Made by a program: the position numbers and the translations under genes. From Actinoplanes lobatus (GTDB lineage Bacteria > Actinomycetota > Actinomycetes > Mycobacteriales > Micromonosporaceae), in NCBI RefSeq assembly GCF_014205215.1, contig NZ_JACHNC010000001.1, positions 687,001 to 751,000 on the forward strand: a DNA stretch of 64,000 nucleotides, written 5' to 3'. The notes beneath the pieces are model-generated. The model was given only the letters and a program-made list of their open reading frames with translations, did no database searches and was not told the DNA's origin. Positions 7,313-15,362 of this stretch are shown in pieces; the stretch's first letter is position 1, and each line of letters starts with the position of its first letter.

Positions 7313-7387
7313 TGGTGGGCGATACTGGGATCGAACCAGTGACCTCTTCCGTGTCAAGGAAGCGCGCTCCCGCTGCGCCAATCGCCC
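7313..7387 (-). tRNA. tRNA-Val (GAC)
   Basis: The acceptor arms GGGCGAT and ATCGCCC pair fully. The anticodon stem CTTCC/GGAAG encloses TTGACAC with anticodon GAC, and the T-loop GGTTCGATCC is normal. Discriminator A and an encoded CCA (7313-7315) follow. It is the last gene of the tRNA operon. Confidence 0.95.
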
Positions 7388-7397
7388 TGGTAATGCG

Positions 7398-7468
7398 AGG
7401 TGGAGACGGGATTTGAACCCGTGTACACGGCTTTGCAGGCCGTTGCCTCGCCTCTCGGCCACTCCACC
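7398..7468 (-). tRNA. tRNA-Cys (GCA)
   Basis: The acceptor arms GGTGGAG and CTCCACC pair fully. The anticodon stem CGGC/GCCG encloses CTGCAAA with anticodon GCA. The discriminator is T (U73), as expected for tRNA-Cys. CCA is not encoded. It lies 10 bp upstream of tRNA-Val in the same operon. Confidence 0.95.
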
Positions 7469-7497
7469 GAGGTGGCCTCCAGTGGCAAGCCACTCCG

Positions 7498-7569
7498 AGC
7501 GGAAGACGGGATTCGAACCCGCGACCCTCACCTTGGCAAGGTGATGCGCTACCACTGCGCCACTTCCGC
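7498..7569 (-). tRNA. tRNA-Gly (GCC)
   Basis: The acceptor arms GCGGAAG and CTTCCGC pair fully. The anticodon stem CACC/GGTG encloses TTGCCAA with anticodon GCC, and the T-loop GGTTCGAATCC is normal. Discriminator T; CCA is not encoded. This is the first tRNA of the Gly-Cys-Val operon. Confidence 0.95.
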
Positions 7570-7603
7570 GTTGCCCTCCGGCGTTTCCCCCGGCGACGAC
7601 AGA

Positions 7604-7633
7604 ACTTTATCCGAACCCCACCACCACCTCCAA
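7604..7633 (-). promoter_or_regulatory. Candidate promoter of the tRNA operon
   Basis: On the minus strand TTGGAG and TAAAGT are separated by 18 bp. The -10-like box ends 34 bp before the tRNA-Gly 5' end, giving a short leader. AT-rich boxes stand out in this GC-rich spacer. Assigned by eye from spacing and position only. Confidence 0.45.
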
Positions 7634-7690
7634 ACCGGGGGTCCCCCGCGTGTCGCGATCCGGGTCTGACCAGCCGGAACACGACAGGAC

Positions 7691-8269
7691 ATGATGTGCG
7701 GCGTGGAGATCACGACCTGGTACCTGGAGCAGGACGACCCCGCCCTGCTGCGCCCGGCCGGGCAGCCCGCGACCCCGGTGACCATCACCCGCGCCGAGCT
7801 GCCCAGCCCCGAGCTCAACCGCTACCTCTACACCGCCGTCGGTGGCGACTGGTTCTGGTCGGACCGGCTGCCTTGGACCTGGCAGCAGTGGCAGGACTTC
7901 CTGGACCGGCCCGGAGTGGAGACCTGGGTGGCGTCGGTCCGCGGCACTCCGGCCGGCTACGCCGAGCTGGACGGCCACTCCCCCGGCGAGGTGGATATCG
8001 CCTACTTCGGGCTGCTGCCGTGTTTCGCCGGCCAGGGCATCGGCGGCCATCTGCTCACGGTCGCCCTCCGGCACGCCTGGACCCTCCCGGAACGCCACCC
8101 CGGCCTGCCTCCGGTCCGCCGCGTCACGGTGAACACGTGCAGCCTCGACGGCCCGGCCGCCCTCGCCAACTACCAGGCCCGCGGCATGCGCATCCACCGC
8201 ACCGAGACGAAACCCGCGGCCACGCAGCCCCAGACCCCCGGACCGTGGCCGGGAGCAGAACGACCGTGA
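7691..8269 (+). CDS. GNAT-family N-acetyltransferase
   Basis: A 192-residue protein with a GNAT fold: the central VDIAYFGLLPCFAGQGIGGHL carries the acetyl-CoA pyrophosphate loop (Gln/Arg-x-x-Gly-x-Gly/Ala type, here GQGIGG). The N-terminal WYLEQDDPALLRP and WFWSDRLPWTWQQW segments are typical of a small actinobacterial GNAT subgroup whose acceptor is not known. The C-terminal 20 residues are Pro/Thr-rich. ATG 7691 has AGGA close upstream; GTG 7703 is an alternative start that would remove MMCG. It stands alone between the tRNA operon and the convergent flavin gene set. Confidence 0.8.
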   Translation: MMCGVEITTWYLEQDDPALLRPAGQPATPVTITRAELPSPELNRYLYTAVGGDWFWSDRLPWTWQQWQDFLDRPGVETWVASVRGTPAGYAELDGHSPGEVDIAYFGLLPCFAGQGIGGHLLTVALRHAWTLPERHPGLPPVRRVTVNTCSLDGPAALANYQARGMRIHRTETKPAATQPQTPGPWPGAERP

Positions 8270-8278
8270 ACCCGCGGG

Positions 8279-9028
8279 TCAGGGGGCGATCGGCAGGTTG
8301 GCGGACGTGAAAGCGCGACCGTCGTCGGTGACCGCGGCGGACTCGTAGCCGTCCGCGACCCGCTTGGCCAGCCAGGACAGGCCCGGCTCGCCCATCGCCA
8401 GGGCGGCGGTCGCGTAGGCGTCGGCGACGGCCAGGTCGGGGCCGACCACGGTGACCGAGCAGAGGCCGCTGGCGGGGCGCCCGGCCACCGGGTTCCAGAC
8501 GTGGGCGCCGCGCTCGTACGTCCCGGAAGTGGCCACCGCGCCGTCGGTCAGCGAGAGGACCCAGGCGAGCTTGTCCGCCTCCCAGGGGTGGCGGACGCCG
8601 ACCCGCCAGGGGCGGCCGCCGGGGCCGGCGCCGCGCATCCGGATGTCGCCGCCCGCGCCGATGTAGTGCCGGACCGAGCCGGCGGCGGCGAGGCGTTGTG
8701 AGGCCACCTCCACTGACCAGCCCTTGACGTAGCCGGACGGGTCGAGGGGACCGCTCGCGTACGCGTCGAAGTAGCCGTCGGTGTCACGCCACAGGTCGGC
8801 GCAGCGGTCCAGGACGTGACGCAGGTCGGCGGAGCAGTCCTCGAGCCGGAGCGCGCCGGAGCGGAACCGGCACACCTCGCTGTCGTCCTTGTAGGTGCTG
8901 AACCGGGCGTCGACCTCGTGCAGCCAGGCGCACGTCGCGCCGACGAGCTCGGTGAGCCGGGCCGGTGGCAGGTCGTCGGCCAGTTCGATGCTGACGACCG
9001 TACCCATGACCTGCTCCGCGTGGCGCAC
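8279..9028 (-). CDS. apbE: FAD:protein FMN transferase (ApbE family)
   Basis: A 249-residue protein starting RHAEQVMGTVVSIEL, then FSTYKDDSEVCRF and DPSGYVKGWSVE (the conserved K-G-W segment), GAGGDIRMRG, and DGAVATSGTYERG with the substrate-binding loop. These are the ApbE landmarks in order. ApbE enzymes attach FMN from FAD covalently to a Thr or Ser in exported acceptor domains. The adjacent gene encodes such an acceptor, so that is the likely substrate. GTG 9028 is preferred over ATG 9007 because relatives usually begin at this RHxEHxMGT segment, although ATG 9007 has a GGAG site. No signal peptide is evident, so it may act before export. Confidence 0.9.
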   Translation of the reverse strand: MRHAEQVMGTVVSIELADDLPPARLTELVGATCAWLHEVDARFSTYKDDSEVCRFRSGALRLEDCSADLRHVLDRCADLWRDTDGYFDAYASGPLDPSGYVKGWSVEVASQRLAAAGSVRHYIGAGGDIRMRGAGPGGRPWRVGVRHPWEADKLAWVLSLTDGAVATSGTYERGAHVWNPVAGRPASGLCSVTVVGPDLAVADAYATAALAMGEPGLSWLAKRVADGYESAAVTDDGRAFTSANLPIAP

Positions 9029-9038
9029 GGTCCGAACC

Positions 9039-9548
9039 CTACGCTCCGGCTTTGTCCAGCGCCGCCTGGAGGGACGTGACGTAGGACTGGCTGGTGAAGG
9101 TGGCCCCGGAGACGGCGTCGACGTCGGCGCTCTGTGCCTTGAGGGTGGCCGCCGACAGGGTCTGTACGGCCTTCGGGTTGATCGTGCCGGAGAACCCGTC
9201 GGTCGGGAAGGTCGAGTCCGCCGCGGTGATCTTGCCGCCACTGATCTTGATGGTGACCTGCATCGTGCCGTACTGGTTCTGCACGGCCTTGCCCTTGTAG
9301 GTGCCGGCCTTGAGCCCGGCCTTCTCGTCGGCCGCCGGGGCGCTGGTCTTCTTGCCGGACGGCTTCTTGGTGGTGCTCGGGTCCGGTTCGGCGGTCGACT
9401 CGGCGGCGGCGTCCTCAGGCTCTCCGCCCGCGTCGTCCGGCGCGGCGGCGGACACCGGGACGGCCGGCGGTTGCACGCTCAGGCGGACCCCGAGGATCAG
9501 GGCCGCGCCGGTGAGGGTGCCGACGGCTGCTGCGGTACTACGTCGCAT
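9039..9548 (-). CDS. Exported FMN-binding domain protein (flavinylation acceptor)
   Basis: A 169-residue protein: membrane anchor or signal (residues 6-24), a Pro/Ala/Asp/Lys-rich linker (about 28-78), then an FMN-binding domain (80-169). The motif AVSGATFTS at 145-153 matches the [S/T]GA[T/S] acceptor of ApbE, with Thr150 the predicted flavin-bearing residue. It would carry electrons at the outer face of the membrane. GGGAG lies 8 bp before ATG 9548. It sits between the ferric-reductase-like gene and apbE, 10-25 bp from each, in one operon. Confidence 0.9.
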   Translation of the reverse strand: MRRSTAAAVGTLTGAALILGVRLSVQPPAVPVSAAAPDDAGGEPEDAAAESTAEPDPSTTKKPSGKKTSAPAADEKAGLKAGTYKGKAVQNQYGTMQVTIKISGGKITAADSTFPTDGFSGTINPKAVQTLSAATLKAQSADVDAVSGATFTSQSYVTSLQAALDKAGA

Positions 9549-9573
9549 CGCGAAAACTCCCAGTCGATAGGGG

Positions 9574-11181
9574 TCAGAACTCGAACGGGTCCAGGTGCAG
9601 CTGGCTGTCCGGCACGTCGAGCTCCTTGAGCGTGTCGACGGCGGCATTGACCAGCCCGGGAGGGCCGCACAGGTAGACGTCGCGGCGGTTCACGTCGGGG
9701 ACCAGGCCGCGCAGCCCGTCGGGGGTGAACAGCCGGCGCGGGCCCGGGTCGTTGCGGCCGCCGACGATGTAGCGCACCCAGGCGTCCCGCTCCTCGGCCA
9801 GTTCCTCCAGCTCGGTGCGGAAGACCAGCTCGTCCGGACGGCTGGCCCGGTAGATCACGATGGTGTCCGGCGGCATGTCCTCGAGCAGGGCGCGGATCGG
9901 GGCGATGCCGCTGCCGCCGGCGATCAGCAGGGCCCGCCGCCGGGTACGCCGTTCGGCGGTGAACGTCCCGAACGGGCCCTCCGCCCAGATCGGCGTGCCG
10001 GGGCTCATGGTGGCCAGCTTGCGGGTGTGGCCGCCGGCGATGGTGACGGTGAGCCGCAGCCACTGCGAGTTCGGGGCGGCCGACAGGGAGAACGGGTGGG
10101 ACTGCCACCAGCCGTTCGCGGTCAGGAACCGCCAGCGCATGAACTGGCCGGCCTGCACCGGGAGCTTGTCGAGCCGCTTGCCCTCGATGTAGATCGAGAA
10201 CGTGTTGGCGCCCTCGGCGACCACCTCGGCCACGGTGAACCGGTGCCGCGCGTTCAGCCAGACCGGCTCGACGATGCGGCCCCAGAACAGGGCGGCGATG
10301 GTGATGCAGCCGAGCGCCGGCCAGAACACCGAGGCGTACCGGCCGCTCATGTCGGCGCCGGCCGCGATCTGGTGGCCGTACCCGAGCAGCAGGACGCCGT
10401 AGCTGGTCAGGTGGACCAGGTGCCAGAGCTCGTAGTTGAGCCGGTTGCGGATGAACCGGACCGAGATCAGGGCGATGAAGACGAGCAGCCCGGTGGCGAT
10501 GGTGGCGCTGATCATCTCGGGGAACGTGGTGATCACGGTCCAGCCCTGGTCGACGACGCCGGTGCCGGCGGTGAGGGCGTAGCCGTAGACGATGAAGACG
10601 ATGTGCGCGACCACCGCGGCCAGCAGCGAGGTGCCCAGCCAGCGGTGCCAGCGCAGCAGGTCGCGGGAGCCGACCCACTCCTCCAGCCAGGACACCCGGC
10701 TCATCATCAGCAGCTGGACGAAGAGCAGGTAGCCGCCGATCAGCCCGGTCACCCGGCCGGCCGCGATCATCGTGCTCGCGGTGTCGCTGACCGCGCCGGC
10801 CCGCGTGTTGAACAGCCAGAGCGCGATGCTGGTGCCCAGACCGGAGAAGAACAGCAGGACGGTGAAGAGCCGGTTGCCGCTGGTCGACTCGCCGGGCGGC
10901 CGGTCGTCGACGACCGGGACACCGGTGCCGGCCTTCCAGCCGGTCGGGTCGGTCATCGAGACCTCGGTGACCTCGCCGCGGCGGAACCCGTCCGGGGTGT
11001 TGTAGGGCTGGCCGTACTGGGGCTGGGCCGGTGCGGCGTCGTACTGGGGGGTGTCCGGCCACGGGGGCATGGACGGGTTGTCCCAGCCCGGGCGGTCGTC
11101 GGAGCGCAGCCCGGCGAAGTACCCGTCGTCGTCGGGGATCTCGCGCTGATCCCGGTAGGCCGGAATGGTCAACGTCCTCAC
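9574..11181 (-). CDS. Ferric-reductase-like membrane flavoprotein reductase
   Basis: From GTG 11181 it encodes 535 residues. A Pro/Gln/Tyr-rich disordered N-terminus (about 100 residues) is followed by six or so membrane segments with paired histidines (LLRWHRWLG, VVAHIVF, LWHLVHL) that fit haem binding. A ferredoxin-NADP reductase module follows: HPFSLSAAP binds FAD, GGSGIAPIRALL binds NAD(P)H, and it ends LDPFEF. It should pass electrons from cytosolic NAD(P)H through haem to the exported FMN-binding protein encoded next. An upstream in-frame start at 11247 is possible; neither start has a strong ribosome site. It diverges from cobL across about 85-150 bp. Confidence 0.85.
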   Translation of the reverse strand: MRTLTIPAYRDQREIPDDDGYFAGLRSDDRPGWDNPSMPPWPDTPQYDAAPAQPQYGQPYNTPDGFRRGEVTEVSMTDPTGWKAGTGVPVVDDRPPGESTSGNRLFTVLLFFSGLGTSIALWLFNTRAGAVSDTASTMIAAGRVTGLIGGYLLFVQLLMMSRVSWLEEWVGSRDLLRWHRWLGTSLLAAVVAHIVFIVYGYALTAGTGVVDQGWTVITTFPEMISATIATGLLVFIALISVRFIRNRLNYELWHLVHLTSYGVLLLGYGHQIAAGADMSGRYASVFWPALGCITIAALFWGRIVEPVWLNARHRFTVAEVVAEGANTFSIYIEGKRLDKLPVQAGQFMRWRFLTANGWWQSHPFSLSAAPNSQWLRLTVTIAGGHTRKLATMSPGTPIWAEGPFGTFTAERRTRRRALLIAGGSGIAPIRALLEDMPPDTIVIYRASRPDELVFRTELEELAEERDAWVRYIVGGRNDPGPRRLFTPDGLRGLVPDVNRRDVYLCGPPGLVNAAVDTLKELDVPDSQLHLDPFEF

Positions 11182-11331
11182 CTGCTCAGCAGTCGTCTCG
11201 CGGCGCCTGCCACCCCATGCGGCCGACGTGACGGCCCCGGTCCGCATCAGAAGCCGTCACAGTGTCGTACGCGCATCACGCCCGGTTGGCTCAACGAGAA
11301 CGCGAAAAATCCCGGGCGCTAGGTTCAGGGC

Positions 11332-12540
11332 ATGGAACACCAGGACGTGGTCACCGTGATCGGCGTCGGCGCCGGCGGGTGGCCCGGGCTTTCCGGTACG
11401 GCGCGGAGCGCCCTGACGTCCGCCGAGGTGGTCCTCGGCGCCGCCCGGCAGCTCGATCTGCTCCCCGGTGAGCTCGTCGCCGCGCGTCGCGTCCCATGGC
11501 CGTCTCCGCTGGTGCCGGCCCTGCCCGGGCTGATCGGGGCGGAGCGCGGGCGGCGGGTGTGCGTGCTGGCCAGCGGCGACCCGATGTTCCACGGCATCGG
11601 CTCCACACTGGTCCGTCTGTTCGGCGCGGACCGGATCCGGGTGGTGCCGCACCCGTCGTCGGTGTCGCTGGCCGCGGCCCGCCTCGGCTGGGACCTGGCC
11701 GCCGTCGACGTGGTGAGCCTGGTCACAGCCCCGGTCGAGACGCTCGGCCGGCTGATCAATCCCGGCCGCCGGATCCTGGTGCTCTCCGCGGGCGCGGCCA
11801 CCCCGGCGGCGGTCGCGGCGCTGCTCGCCGACCGCGGCCACGGCACCGCGTCGATGACCGTCCTGGAGCAACTCGGCGGGCCGGGCGAGCGGGCCATGAC
11901 CGGCGCCGCGGACGGCTGGGCGCTGCCGGAGGGCGACCCGCTCAACATCGTCGCCGTCGAGTGCGGCGACGGGCCGGAGCTGCCGATCGTCCCCGGCCTG
12001 CCGGACGACCGCTACCGGGGCGACGGGCAGCTCACCAAGCGTGAGGTACGGGCCGTCACGCTGGCCGCGCTCGCCCCCGCGCCGGGCCGGCTGCTGTGGG
12101 ACGTGGGCGCCGGCTCGGGCAGCATCGGCATCGAGTGGATGCGCGCGCACCCGTCCTGCCGGGCGATCGCGGTCGAGTCGTCGGCCGAACGGGCGGCCAC
12201 CGTCACGGCGAACGCGGCGAACCTCGGCGTCCCCGGTCTGCGCGTGGTGCACGGCCGGGCACCGGAGGCTCTCGACGGGCTGCCGGAACCGGACACGATC
12301 TTCATAGGAGGCGGATTGACCCGCGACGGCGTACTGGACCGTTGCCTGGCCGCGCTGCGCCCCGGCGGGCGGCTCGTGGCGAACGCGGTGACGGTCGAGT
12401 CGGAGGCGGTGCTGGCGGCCGCGTACGCGAAACTCGGCGGCGAGCTGAGCCGGATCACCGTGCAGCGCGGCTCGCCGGTCGGCGGGTTCACCGGCTGGCG
12501 CTCGTTCATGCCGGTGACGATCTGGTCGGTGACGCGATGA
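11332..12540 (+). CDS. cobL: Precorrin-6Y C5,15-methyltransferase (decarboxylating), CbiE-CbiT fusion
   Basis: A 402-residue fusion. The N-terminal half (1-200) is a tetrapyrrole methylase: VIGVGAGGWPGLS, LASGDPMFHGIG and PHPSSVSLAAARLGW are CbiE signatures. The C-terminal half (about 215-402) is CbiT-like with DVGAGSGSIGIEW binding S-adenosylmethionine and FIGGGL. It methylates C5 and C15 and decarboxylates the acetate chain of precorrin-6Y in aerobic cobalamin synthesis. Its stop overlaps the cobM start. No cobalamin riboswitch is visible in the short leader. Confidence 0.95.
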   Translation: MEHQDVVTVIGVGAGGWPGLSGTARSALTSAEVVLGAARQLDLLPGELVAARRVPWPSPLVPALPGLIGAERGRRVCVLASGDPMFHGIGSTLVRLFGADRIRVVPHPSSVSLAAARLGWDLAAVDVVSLVTAPVETLGRLINPGRRILVLSAGAATPAAVAALLADRGHGTASMTVLEQLGGPGERAMTGAADGWALPEGDPLNIVAVECGDGPELPIVPGLPDDRYRGDGQLTKREVRAVTLAALAPAPGRLLWDVGAGSGSIGIEWMRAHPSCRAIAVESSAERAATVTANAANLGVPGLRVVHGRAPEALDGLPEPDTIFIGGGLTRDGVLDRCLAALRPGGRLVANAVTVESEAVLAAAYAKLGGELSRITVQRGSPVGGFTGWRSFMPVTIWSVTR

Positions 12541-13280
12541 CCGTCCACTTCATCGGGGCCGGGCCGGGCGCCGCCGACCTGATCACGTTGCGCGGCCACC
12601 GGCTGATCGCGTCGTCGCCGGTCTGTCTCTACGCCGGCAGCCTGGTCCCGGCCGAACTGCTGGAGGCCTGTCCGCCGGGCGCCCGCAAGATTGACACCCG
12701 GGACCTGAACCTGGACCAGATCGTCGCCGAGATGGTGGCAGCGCACGAGGCCGGGCAGGACGTGGCCCGGCTGCACTCCGGCGATCCGTCGGTGTTCAGC
12801 GCGGTCGCCGAGCAGATGCGCCGCCTCGACACGGCCGGAGTGCCCTACGACGTGACACCCGGGGTGCCCGCCTTCGCCGCGGCCGCCGCCGCCCTCGGCC
12901 GCGAGTTCACCGTTCCCGGGGTGGCGCAGACGGTGATCCTCACCCGGACCGCGGAACGGGCCACCGCCATGCCGCCCGGCGAGGACCTGGCCACCCTCGG
13001 CGCCAGCCGGTCGACCATGGTGCTGCACCTCGCGGTCCAGCGGATCGACGCGGTGGTGGCCGAACTGACCGGCAACTACGGGCCGGACTGCCCGGTCGCG
13101 GTGGTGGCGCGGGCCTCCCGGCCCGACGAGGTCGTGCTGCGCGGCACGCTCGCCGACATCGCGGCCAAGGTCAAGGACGCGGGGGTACGAAGGACAGCCG
13201 TGATCGTGGTGGGCGCGGCACTCACCGCCGGGCAGTTCCCGGACAGCCACCTGTACTCGGCGGACCGCTGCCGGTCATGA
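12537..13280 (+). CDS. cobM: Precorrin-4 C11-methyltransferase
   Basis: A 247-residue methylase beginning VHFIGAGPGAADLITLRG, with YAGSLVP, LHSGDPSVFSAV and DVTPGVPAFAAAAAALGREF, all CobM/CbiF hallmarks. It adds a methyl group at C11 of precorrin-4. ATG 12537 overlaps the cobL stop (ATGA), and its own stop overlaps the cobK start in the same way, so the three genes are translationally coupled. Confidence 0.95.
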   Translation: MTVHFIGAGPGAADLITLRGHRLIASSPVCLYAGSLVPAELLEACPPGARKIDTRDLNLDQIVAEMVAAHEAGQDVARLHSGDPSVFSAVAEQMRRLDTAGVPYDVTPGVPAFAAAAAALGREFTVPGVAQTVILTRTAERATAMPPGEDLATLGASRSTMVLHLAVQRIDAVVAELTGNYGPDCPVAVVARASRPDEVVLRGTLADIAAKVKDAGVRRTAVIVVGAALTAGQFPDSHLYSADRCRS

Positions 13281-14002
13281 GGATCCTGCTGCTGGGCGGG
13301 ACCACCGAGGCGCGACGGCTGGCCGGGCTGGTCGACGCCGAGCACACGGTGATCACCTCGCTGGCCGGGCGCACCACCGATCCGCTGCGCCCCGCCGGAG
13401 AACTCCGGATCGGCGGATTCGGCGGGGTGGACGGGCTGGCCGGCTACCTGCGGGACACGGACGTCGACGTGGTGGTCGACGCCACCCATCCGTTCGCGGC
13501 GACGATGAGCGGCCACGCGGTGCTCGCGTGCGCGGCGGTGGGCGTACCCCTGCTGGTCGTGCGACGTCCGGGCTGGACCGCCGGTCCGGGCGACGAGTGG
13601 CACCGGGTCGCGTCGCTGGACGCCGCCGCCGCGCTGCTGCCCCGGCTCGGGCGGCGGGTCTTCCTCACCACCGGGCGGCAGGGCATCGCGGCCTTCGCCG
13701 GGCTGGACGGATGCTGGTTCCTGGCCCGGTCGGTCGAGCCACCCACGGGGGTGACGCCGCGGAACCTGGAGGTGCTGCTCGACCGGGGCCCGTTCACCGT
13801 CGACGGCGAACACGATCTGCTCACCCGGCACCACATCGGGGTACTGGTCACGAAGGACAGTGGCGGCTCGAAAGCGAAGCTGGTGGCGGCCCGTGAGCTG
13901 GGCGTACCCGTGCTCATGGTGGACCGGCCGCCGGCGCCGGCCGCTCCCGTGGTGCCCACAGCGGACGGCGCGGTGATCTGGCTGCAAACCCTGGGACGCT
14001 GA
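13277..14002 (+). CDS. cobK: Precorrin-6A reductase
   Basis: A 241-residue protein beginning MRILLLGGTTEARRLA, the dinucleotide-binding start of CobK/CbiJ, with DATHPFAATMS, TTGRQGIAAF and VTKDSGGSKAKL, which are conserved in precorrin-6A reductases. It reduces the macrocycle with NADPH just before the CobL step. It overlaps cobM by 4 bp. Other cobalamin genes must lie elsewhere. Confidence 0.95.
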   Translation: MRILLLGGTTEARRLAGLVDAEHTVITSLAGRTTDPLRPAGELRIGGFGGVDGLAGYLRDTDVDVVVDATHPFAATMSGHAVLACAAVGVPLLVVRRPGWTAGPGDEWHRVASLDAAAALLPRLGRRVFLTTGRQGIAAFAGLDGCWFLARSVEPPTGVTPRNLEVLLDRGPFTVDGEHDLLTRHHIGVLVTKDSGGSKAKLVAARELGVPVLMVDRPPAPAAPVVPTADGAVIWLQTLGR

Positions 14003-14055
14003 AACACGACACTCCGGGAGCTGCGCGGCCGCCGTCGCGATGCGAGGCTCGTAGC

Positions 14056-14673
14056 ATGTCTGGCCGCGCCCTGCATGCCGAACTCACCGCCGTGCGCGCG
14101 CTGGTCGCGGACGGGCTGGCCGAGGTCGGCGACGCGGCCGGCGCCGGTCAGGTCTGGCTCCGCTCCGCGTGCACCCGGCTGACCTCGCTCGACGGCGTCC
14201 TGGTCGAGGCCGCCGGGATGATCGCCACCCCGGTGTGGGTGGTGGCCGTGACCGCGGTGACGTTCGTGGTGGTGATCCTCGCCGCGGCGGTCGCCGAAGC
14301 GCTGGGGCTCGGCGTGGCCGGAATGCTCGCGGTGTCGGGCACGGCCCTGCTCGGCACACTGGCCGCCGGACCGTGGGCGGGCCGCCACATCCGCGTCGCG
14401 CTGGGCCGCCACCGGCTGGGCCCGGCGCCGCCCCCGGTTCGGGGCGCGGCCACCCTCACCGAGGTTCCGGAACAGCTCCTGCGCGCCCGGGTGCGGCTCG
14501 TGTCGGCGGCGCTGCGGCGGGCCGGGGCGGATCACTGGACGGTGCCCCACCTGCGGCGGGCCGTTCGCACCGATCCGGTGGTCCGGCGCCTCGCCCACGC
14601 CGACCTGCTGCTCTGCCAGGCGATCGACTGCCTGGACCGCCACCTCGGCGACCTGCGGAAGGACATGCCATGA
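14056..14673 (+). CDS. Uncharacterised membrane protein, coupled to the next gene
   Basis: A 205-residue protein I do not recognise. An N-terminal amphipathic region (1-55) precedes two adjacent membrane segments (about 57-80 and 83-105). A basic Arg/His-rich stretch and a helical C-terminal domain with many Arg, Leu and Asp (about 130-205) follow. The topology suggests both ends are in the cytosol. It starts 53 bp after cobK and its TGA overlaps the next ATG. The two proteins share the same plan (soluble helix, two membrane segments, helical tail) and may form a complex. Confidence 0.7.
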   Translation: MSGRALHAELTAVRALVADGLAEVGDAAGAGQVWLRSACTRLTSLDGVLVEAAGMIATPVWVVAVTAVTFVVVILAAAVAEALGLGVAGMLAVSGTALLGTLAAGPWAGRHIRVALGRHRLGPAPPPVRGAATLTEVPEQLLRARVRLVSAALRRAGADHWTVPHLRRAVRTDPVVRRLAHADLLLCQAIDCLDRHLGDLRKDMP

Positions 14674-15290
14674 GCGAGCGACCGCGCGGGGCCGCCGGCA
14701 TGAACGAGCGGGTCTTCCGGCGGCTGCGGGCGCGCAACGATCCGTTCTCCGGGACCGTCGTGCCGAGATTGCGGCACATCGAGCGGGACCTGGACGCGGT
14801 GATCACCGACGCGCAGAGCCGGGACTGGTCGGCGGACCGGCCGGATCAGGTGGTCTTCGCCCGGCTCGCGCAGGCCCGGCGCCGGGTGCGGGCCGCGCGG
14901 CGGTTCCCGGTGGGCGGCCCCGCTGATCCGGTCGCGGTCCTGCTCGGTGCGGTCGCCGGGGCCGGTGTGGCGGGCGGGCTGCTGTGGGCGGGCGGGGCGG
15001 CCGCGGTCCGGCCGGTTCCGCTGGCCGTGGTGGCGGTCGCCGGGCTCTGGGCGGCACTGGCCGCCGTGGCGGTGCTGCGCCGGCTCCGCCGCCGGTGGGA
15101 CCGGGACACGCATCCCGGGCGGGCGCCGATCGACGACCCCTACCTGTACGCCGCCCTGCGCCGCCGGATCGAGACCTGCGCCGCCGCGGCCCGCGACCAT
15201 CGCTCGCACCGCCGCCGGGGCGCCGCCACCGAACTCGAATACGCCCTCGACTGGCTCAGCGCCGCCCAGAGCGAGTTACCCCGCCGCTGA
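14670..15290 (+). CDS. Uncharacterised membrane protein, partner of the preceding gene
   Basis: A 206-residue protein I do not recognise. A charged helical N-terminus (about 1-80, RLRHIERDLDAVITDAQSRD) precedes two membrane segments (about 88-106 and 113-132), then a basic loop and a helical tail ending in Ser-Ala-Ala-Gln-Ser-Glu. ATG 14670 overlaps the upstream stop (ATGA), so the two are made together. A second ATG ten codons in (MNERVFRRL) is a possible internal start. There are no catalytic motifs; a structural or sensory role is possible. Confidence 0.7.
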   Translation: MSERPRGAAGMNERVFRRLRARNDPFSGTVVPRLRHIERDLDAVITDAQSRDWSADRPDQVVFARLAQARRRVRAARRFPVGGPADPVAVLLGAVAGAGVAGGLLWAGGAAAVRPVPLAVVAVAGLWAALAAVAVLRRLRRRWDRDTHPGRAPIDDPYLYAALRRRIETCAAAARDHRSHRRRGAATELEYALDWLSAAQSELPRR

Positions 15291-15362
15291 ACCGGGCTGT
15301 CACATGGTGAGCGGCTGCCTCGTCCTATCTGGGTAATCGACACCGAGACAGGGAGAAACGCG

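Noticed and set aside
6752..7315. Duplicate of the tRNA-Val 3' end marking an attachment site
   Set aside because: No second copy of the tRNA 3' segment was found in the window, so attachment-site boundaries cannot be given.
11248..11331. Cobalamin riboswitch before cobL
   Set aside because: The leader is too short and no B12-box-like sequence could be seen.
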